Below are positions 37,701 through 46,700 of a stretch of DNA of 64,000 bases, piece by piece. Origin of the DNA: Costus lasius (lineage: Eukaryota; Streptophyta; Magnoliopsida; Zingiberales; Costaceae); assembly GCA_027563935.2 (NCBI GenBank), contig CM050454.1, forward strand, positions 3,084,501 through 3,148,500, read 5' to 3'. Every line of letters begins with the position of its first letter. Positions within the stretch are counted from its first letter, which is position 1. A program made the translations under genes and the position numbers. The notes beneath the pieces were generated by a model, which had not been told where the DNA came from, made no database searches, and saw only the letters and a list, made by a program, of their open reading frames with translations.

Positions 37701-40700
37701 TACAAGAAGAAGACAACATCACAGGTCTCAAGCAAGCTATCATATAGAGCAACATAAGGCGTCGTAAAGAGCGATGCAAGCTGTCGTAGAGAGCGACATA
37801 AGGCATCATAGTGAGCGACGTAAGCTGTTGTAGAGAGCGACCAGCTTGTAGAAGACCTGTATGGAAGCTTGGATCCAGCTTGTAGAGATACTGCACGTAG
37901 GCAGCGAACCAAGGAGAAAAAACAAGACTACATGTAGGTAGTCAAAAATAGGACACCCAGTAAAAAAAAGAGCATGTCCACGCAGGTGGATGAAGAGAAC
38001 TAGCGAACCAAACGCACACAGTAAAGGACAATAGTAAACGACAGCAAAGAACTTGCAAGCATGCAAGAAAAGAAATCTTAGAGATCTGCGATCGCTGCCA
38101 GACTCGGATTTAGTTTAGTTGAGAGAGAGAGCTGCGGCGCGGTAGTGCAGAGGAGAGGGCACACGGCGACGGAAGATCCCGTCTCTCCAGCAAAACCTTC
38201 GGGCGCGGACAAAGCACAGGAGCGAACACAGTGCGAGAGGCGGTAGGACGTGCGGCGGAAGCGAGTAGCGGCGCTCAGAGTAACTGCAAACAAGCTCCAC
38301 CGAAGTTGAGAGAGATGGAAGCTCGCTGCAGATGTTGCAGAGACGCCGAAAGAAGCCCATGTTGGGAGACTCCAAGGCAAGAAGAAAACAGTAGCGTCGA
38401 CAAGGGCGAGTTTGTTGAGGAGGACGGCAAGGGCAGCACGGGATTCCTCCGTGGACAAAGGTCAGGGGTTCGAAGAGCCCTCCTGAGAAGATTCGAAAGG
38501 GGGGCGCTAGCACATCTGCGACGAGGGTGGAAGATTCGATGGAAGCGGCAGACTTCGGGAGTGACGGAGTATAGAGAACGCAGCGGAAAACGTGAAGCGG
38601 CAGAAGCAGGAGGTGGCGGCAACTATCGCATGGCTCTGATACCAAGCTAGAAGAGAGCGGAAAAAAAGGGGGAAAACCCTAATGGGTTAGATTGTATTGA
38701 CTAGATACCTTACACAATAACACTACCTCTATATATAGAGGCATGAGTACATAAAACCCTAATTCTAATATGACTAAAATAACCCTAACTATTACATATT
38801 CTAACAGGTGCCTTTTTCCCTCTGTACTTTACCATAGGTAAGTCAACTATGTTAAAACATGAGGTTGTGCCGATGATATCTAGAACAATATAGGAAATTG
38901 TCCAACCTTCTTGAAGTTAGTGCTTATTTTAATGCTTTCTGCGGCCTTATATCACCTCTTTCATGAACTCACATGTGCGGGCTGTCTAGATTATACATAG
39001 GCATCTAGGAAAATGTTGACACTCAGTTGCCATAAGGGTGGAAGTTGTTGATGCTGAGATTATCTAGTTCGGAACCTATCCAATTCCTGCAGATCAAGGT
39101 GATGGTGTAAAGATCATATGTTGACATAATTGGATTCGAATGCACTACTATTCACCTCATCATCTAAGTATGATCCAAAATTGTATCATGTAGGAGTTTC
39201 TGTACTCCGTTCATGTGTAGGAATTGGATTGAAGATAAATAATTGGGTAAATTGACCCATTTCCCTGTTCTTGTGGAAGTCATACCTATTTCTTGTTTCC
39301 TTGCCCTGTCATGACTTTCTTGAACCGTTTGTTTTAAAAGGGAAATTTGTATACTTAGTCAAATGTGATATACTCTATGTACTTGATTCATCCAATTCAC
39401 TTGGATAACTATACAAAACATTAACACAATATAGTACAGTCAATTTAGATTTCAGATTGCTGGATAACTGGATATTGCTTTTAATTGACAAGTTTCTTTT
39501 CTTTAGCTTATAGTTCTTCCATCGAAATAGCATGTTATCTTATCTAATAATTATATTGGTTCTTGCTATCAACAGGTTGGCATTGCGTACCTACTAGCTT
39601 TTGAGAGGGCAAATTTTAAAACTATATCTCCCGAGGATAACATTGAATTGGATCGGTAAGTTCTTCCAAAGTTGTTCACAAAAGTGCTTTCAAACTTCAA
39701 AATACAAATACTGTTTTGTATAATATAATCCATTTCTATGTTCTACTAATGTTGACTTCTTTGTTCTAACTTCTAACATGAAATTTGACCTTGTTTGAAG
39801 GCAGAAATTGTTTACGTTTTTCTAGTTCTAGTTTTATTTATTGACTGCTAGCAATATGTTTGCATCCAAGAAAGTTCTTGGGATACTAAAACCATAATAG
39901 AATACTTACAGTGCAAAGTGTTAAATGGGTAAAGGAAGAGATTTAAAGTGTATAACTGCTATTAAGATATGGGGGGATGTAGGCATGCTCAACTGGATGT
40001 TTCAGTTGTATAAATAAATTGTTGTTTAATGTAATGCATTTATCGATATGGTTATAATCAAATATAATATATTCTTAAAAACATATTTACTTTGTACTGT
40101 AAGGTAAATCACGTGGTTTAACTTTCATATCTGCAGGCTAATTGAGAACGAATATCTAAAACTCAAAAATGGTATCCTGGATCAGTCCGCTATATTGCTT
40201 TCAAAATGTGGCTATCTAACCTGGATGGACTGCAAGGCAAGTATAGATAATGCCGAGTAAATGGAAATATTTTTTGTTTGATTTTGTAACTTATTATTTT
40301 TTGACTGCCGTTTGCAACTAGTTTTTTTCTGCTTGATGATCACACTGGTTCTGTTTCATGGATGTGCTTATAATTGAATTTTCTTAACTAAAGCAGTAAG
40401 TTAGTTTTTCAGTTATAATCCATGTAGAACCAACAGGAAGGGAAGAGGAGAAGAAGATAGAGGAGACGAGTAGAGAAAGGATTAGAGGACATCTCTTTTT
40501 TTACATTTTTAGTTCATTTGTTTCAAATTTCAAAATACATTGAGAAATTTTTTTTTTCAAAGTCCCTAAGCTGATTTTCATTTTAGCTACATAATGAAAT
40601 TGTCAAAAAGATAATCCCTTTTTTGTATCCCTTCAGCTTTCGTACATGGAGATTCAGTGAATTCAGCCACATCATGTTTTTGCTCAACCTAATATGGAAA

Positions 40701-43700
40701 ATTTCTTGATTTATGTCATCATGCTTGAACAATTATATGGAACTTTTTGAATGACGCCTTAATACCTTCTAACATTCAACTAAGACCTTCGGTGTTACTG
40801 CCTGCTGAATGCTTTTATTTTATAGACGAGGAAGCATGACGTTGCCTACTTCCCGGAGATGCAGAAAGGTCAGCAGTCCAAGCAAGCAACATACAAGATT
40901 TTATTGGCATTTTCAGGTTTAAAGGAACCTCTAATGAGGAACTCTGGCTATAATACTCGAGTTTCAGAGTGTAAGGAAGCTGCAGAAATTCTTTTAGGGT
41001 GAGATTCTTTACTAAATAAAATGTAAAAATGTGCAAGATGAAATACGTATCTGCTTTAATTTTCAGGTATTCTTAATATAGGAAACATAATTACCATCTG
41101 ATCGTATGCAATTATAAGGTGTCATCACACCCTTTGTATAGAAAATTAGTTTAGTGAGCAGACTCTGGTATGTGTTGTATCTTGCTGACAGATTCATATC
41201 TCCAAGGATTGCCATGTTACCAACCCCTGAATCCAAAATCTTTGTTCCATACCATTAGAAAATAACAATCAAAATTGTATCCTACAAGAACAAGTCCTGA
41301 TCAATGATCTCCTCATTTGCTTTATTTTGTTGACATACTTATTTGGATATTTTTGGTTTCATGTTTTCTGGAAATCCCTTTCAACTTTCCACTTTTCACA
41401 GGATTTTTCCACAATGAATTTTTTTCATCCTTCCGATACCTTCAGCAGAGCAAGATCAAACATTTGATTGTATGGGCATACTTTTGCAGATCTGCTGATG
41501 CAAATATATGCCAGGCTGCTGAGGCATGACATTTCATGCCAAGCTAACACCAATCAGCATTTTTAAGAAACATGCTCGCAATATGCCCATGGTGATATAA
41601 AAGAAATCTTAGGTTGCGGCACAACCTAGGGCAAGTTAAGAAGGGCACACGCCCGCATGCACTCCTACACTGACGACTAGAAATCCACCTTTCTTAACTT
41701 GTCCTAGGCAACACCACTGCCTGGAATTTTTGCTCGTGGTGATGCCTTAACAAAACACAAGTTACACAACACAATAGGAACTCATCAAGAGTCTTGGATG
41801 TCCAAAACCTAGAACCAAAATCTTCCTTTCTCTTGGTGCTAGAGTTATTATGTTAGAATTAATAATTACCATATGCTTAGTCCATGTTGCTAATTTTGCT
41901 AAGCTTTTATGGGTAGAAATTTATATATGTACTTCACCTCTTGCTATTAATAAACTGCAAGAACCACCTTTTCCCACTCAAATTGATATCAAAGTGCGTT
42001 TTTCTAAACCCTAGCCATCTCCACTCCTCTCCTTTCCAAAGCCTAACTACAGACCTTTCCCTGCAGCACTCTCTAGATTATCAAGGACGGTATACCACCA
42101 ACTCTTTTTCTTCTTTTTTTATCTTTCTCTTTCTCTTAAAACAAAGAAAATGTTAGGTCAACATTATTAACCTCATCCAATGATTGAAAAACTCCTACGA
42201 CCTTAGAACCAATGCAGAACAGAGGCAAACTAGATTTTCTATACATGTTACAAGCACCACGCATCTGAAACTTGAAAAGTATTAAATCCAATGTTGCATC
42301 AACTCTACTACCCTGAGTTTACACACAGCATTAGAATTACTAAATGTTATGGTGAGTTAATATGTTTTATCTCATAATGTTTTTTATCTAAGTTCATATA
42401 GTTAGAGTACTTTAGTTTTGGATTATAATTCACAAGAGCCACTTCTTTCCTTCCAACTCGTAATTCTCCAAGTGTAGACATTACAGTTGGTAAGCATTGT
42501 AATTTCTCCTTGTCATTTCATAAGACATGCTAGTCATATATTATATCACATATTTCTATCAACAAGTGTTCTACTGTGTTCTCTACTACATTTTTGGCAC
42601 TATAGTTCTTTGAGAATACTTTCTTTTACCAACAAGTCAATGCAAAGTCAAAATGATAATGGAAACACTGATAGTCTGATACCTTCTGGAATTCTTTTAA
42701 CTTTGTACTATTATTAGTTAGACCATAATCAATGTCATTGGTTAACTTTTTGACATTAACAAATAGTTTTTTTCACCAATAAATAATATATTGCTAACCA
42801 TAACATTTTTTGAAAAATCTATGAGAAAGAACTGCATAATTTGATTTAGGGTTCAAAATGCTTAATTTAAACATGATGATGTGTTCTTGAATTTGTCTTT
42901 CCTCTTTAGGTTCTTATGGGATCCTCTTGGTCTAGTCATTGCCAAAGCCATTAGATTTGAGCAAATCTTGAATTGGTGCAACTGTTTTCCTAGCCTTACA
43001 ATATCTACCACTCAAGAATCTTTTGTCTACTTATTGCAAAGGTTTTTGTTACTATTTTCTTAGTGAAAAAAATTACTCATTAACTTGATATAGACCCAAT
43101 TAAAATTTTTTAAACCCAAATTTAATAGAGTAAGCTCATTAGGCTTCTTCTACTTCCAAACTAAACTAGAGCTTTGTGAATGAGGCAAAGGGTCATTAAT
43201 ACCAAGCTAAGGGAAAAGGGATCCTCCAAGGAACCTCCTAAGTTAACCTTTATTTTTTTTACCGAATTTCAGTCCTAATATTGTCATGAGTATGATTGAG
43301 TTGGTCAATGATATGAATGACATTCTTATTTCATTTCACCCTATTTTCCCCATTTTTCAACCAGTCAACCGGATCCGACTTAACATGAAGTTAGGTAGGT
43401 TCTGGTTAATCATGTTTATAATTATGTCAACATATTTATGATCTGAAATTAGTCGGGTCATAAACGGGCTGACCCGTATAACCCTTTTATATTATAGGTA
43501 CTTTATATATATATATACTTATAAACATACTCTTTAATCTATAATATTAGTTTTAGTATATATTTTATTTACTTTTATATACTTATATATATGTATATAA
43601 TATATATATTTAACAAGTTATGCGGATCCAGTTTAGGTTTGGGCTTAAGGAGGTCAGGTCGCAAATCATGTTGACACAACCCTGACTCAAACTTCACTTA

Positions 43701-46700
43701 ACATATAGTTTAGATCCACACACTTTCTTCTAAATCCGAACAATTAGACAATCAACGCAAAGTCCTAGATGTATTTGTATTCTTCTTGCAAGTTGCAACA
43801 CTACACAATTCGAGGTCCTAGATCACAATATGAGTATTCATCTCTATCTGCTAGTATCTCGGTGGAGAGACATTCTAGTTTTGCATGGCGAAGCTTCATA
43901 AGATGGATATGCCTGAATGTAAATATACTAGTGATTTAGTGCATTATTTGAAATTCTTATGTGATTCTGCCTTGCTCCGTGTTTACAGTGCTGCAGGTAA
44001 TGGGTATTTGGAACCTCTTCTTTGCAATGGTAAGTAAGAAACTGAAACAGTAATGTAATATTCCTAGTTACCTAGTTAGAATAGAATTTGTCTAATAATG
44101 TATTTCCAACTTTGTTTTAACAGTTGATCCAGTCTCCTTTGAAGTACATAAGGTGCTTACATTCGTGATTTAGTTTAGTCTGCAATTATAGCAGTTGTGA
44201 ACCTTTTTGTTATAACTAACGTGCTAGAATAAATTCTTTCACCAGTATGCTTGATTTACATTTTAGGAGTTGAATGTTATTCATTTATTTATCAAATTTT
44301 GTCCATTCCCAGAATTGTTGCACAAAAGTGTACAGCATATGAAATTATGAATTGATTTAAGATTGATGTTGCAAGAATTTGTTTCTTGTTTACTCATGTT
44401 TGCATGTCTATGTTATGTATTGGAATAAGGTCTCTTATGCCAAGAATAAGATTTCAACCTATGCCACCCGACATAGAAGAGACCTATTTTGAAATAAGGT
44501 CGGCCTACAAACCTACTCTCTTTTGATAGCCAATAGTGTGAATGACCACCTAACTTTGCAATTGCTATCACAAGAGAATGATTGATCGACATATGGACCT
44601 ATTTTGTCTTAATGCCCAATAGTGTGAATGACCACTCAACTTTATGAAGGCTACAAAAGAGGTGACTGTTGTGTGATTGACCGCCACAGTAAGATAAAAT
44701 AGGAGAGGATCAAATGGAGAAGAGGGAGAGTGATTGAGCACTGATTACCTTCTCTAGCCTCTTCATCTTCTCTTCTTCTTCTATAGGCTGCAGATGATTC
44801 ATATCTCCTTCTCGCACATCTGTGAACTTTGCACATTTGTGGGTGAAAGTTTAGTGATATGGAAAATCAAGAAACAGAATATGGCTTTTAGGTCTTCTTG
44901 TGAAGCTAAGTGACCATGTGAGATGTAATGGCTTAAGAGTCTCTCATAAGAATTTGGTCTCTTGCATCGCAGCCCAATGAATGTAGTGGGATACTGGGAT
45001 AACCAATCCTCTGTCTTCATTGCACTGCATGTAGTCTTGTGTTTCATGAAAGAACAAAATATGTAGAGGTTGGTTGTTACTTTATTTAGCTAGCAAATGT
45101 ACCCTTTGTACCCTTTATAAAAACTTAGAAGAGCAACTAATAAATATCTTTATGAGGCCCTTGGGCCCAACAAAGTTTCTAATTTATGTAATGGACTGGG
45201 CTTGATTGATATCTTTGCTCAAGCAGGAGGGAGAGTTTTGAGAGTATATGAGTTAATAGGCCTACGGGTTATAAACATGAAACAGTTCTTGAGTCTATAA
45301 TTTCCTAATTTCTGTTAATTTCTTAATGGTTCTGTGAGACTTCTGTCTAATTAGAAATGGGTCTTAAGAAATAAACCCTAGAGAAATGAATGATAATTTT
45401 TTAAACCATTTTTATCCTAGTAGCAGAACAACAATTCCATTGCCACTTGGCCTCCACCCTACCCTTCCGCCAGCTATCGCTGTCGCACCAGCGTCTTGCC
45501 ACCTTCTCTTCATCTTCTCAGTTTTCACCACCACCATTCAAGTTTCTCCTCTTTCGTTCCATATCAGACCAGGAGAATCTCGCTCTAGTTTTCTCAACCT
45601 TCCATTGCCAGCGATACTAGGTCTAGCCGATCTTCATCACAGAATCCTCTTTCATAGGCTTTACTCTTTCCCTCTTTAAGGGAGAGAGGGGTCAACTTGG
45701 AAGGGTGGGATTATGTGCTTCAAGAGGTCTTGTCTAAGTCTAAATCTCACATGATACCATTGATTAGTAGTAAATTCATTGCCTTTCCACCCTCACATTA
45801 TGCTAGTGTTGTATGACTTGGTGCATTATGCATATATGGACCCGGATATGTTCGGTTAAGGGAATGGATCAGTTACAAACGAATGATGAGTATTTGGGGT
45901 GGGGTGAATATATGTTAAATTTGCATATATAATTAAAGGGCTTATATGCATTTTTTTTACTCTAGACATTGTGTGGTTAATGAAATGTTTAATTAATACA
46001 ATCATTTCAGATAAGAAATAAAAGTTGTATTTATTATTTAGTTACCTTATTGTATTATGTAAATATATAATGTTATAATGATGTGAAACTAACTAAAAAG
46101 TCCATGTTAGGTTAGATATAAATGTGTTATTAGTATATAAATACCTAAATATCTTTCATTAATTATACAATTAAATTATATGTATTCTGTGTGTAATCTC
46201 GATCATCATTTATGAGATGGTATCAATTGGAGTGAACAACTGGAACCGACACCAAACTGAGATTTGATATCTTGATATGTCTCCATTTTTCAGAACATTT
46301 TAATTTCTTTGATGATTTCATCTCGTGAGTAAACTGGATAGATTAATTTCTGGTCGTTGATATGAGCATCAATTATAAATATTTGTAGTAGTTTGTCATG
46401 TTTGATTGTCTTACTTTAAATATGACTATCTGCTTCCTGAAAACGGCATTGTATTTGTCTATGTCCGTCCCCTACAAATTCCTCAATCTAAAACAAGCTT
46501 AAAAGTTTCCTCGCTGAAAGAGTTTCTTCACTTTGATTCCCAAAGTTCTATAAGTTCTTTTGCTCATCAATTTACCTTTTTTTCCTTTTGCAGGATATGT
46601 TAAACCCCAATCTGGCAAAAAGAGCTCTCCACTACTTCTCAGAAAATGAGAGGGTTAGAGAAGGTTTTTATCTTTCCCAAATGAATGTTTTTTCCAATTA

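Larger units (their letters stand above)
34495..39575. other. GALAK intron 6
   Basis: This 5081-bp intron contains a CAAGG-type hAT MITE (36331-36606) and a short copia element (37469-38806). Partial CAAGG-family pieces lie near 35230-35340 and 35700-35760. No second gene was seen. Confidence 0.65.

Noticed and set aside
38078..38650. Three - strand frames (86-176 codons) and a + strand frame in the short copia element
   Set aside because: No match to gag or pol motifs, overlapping in all frames; a GC-rich non-coding leader is more likely.
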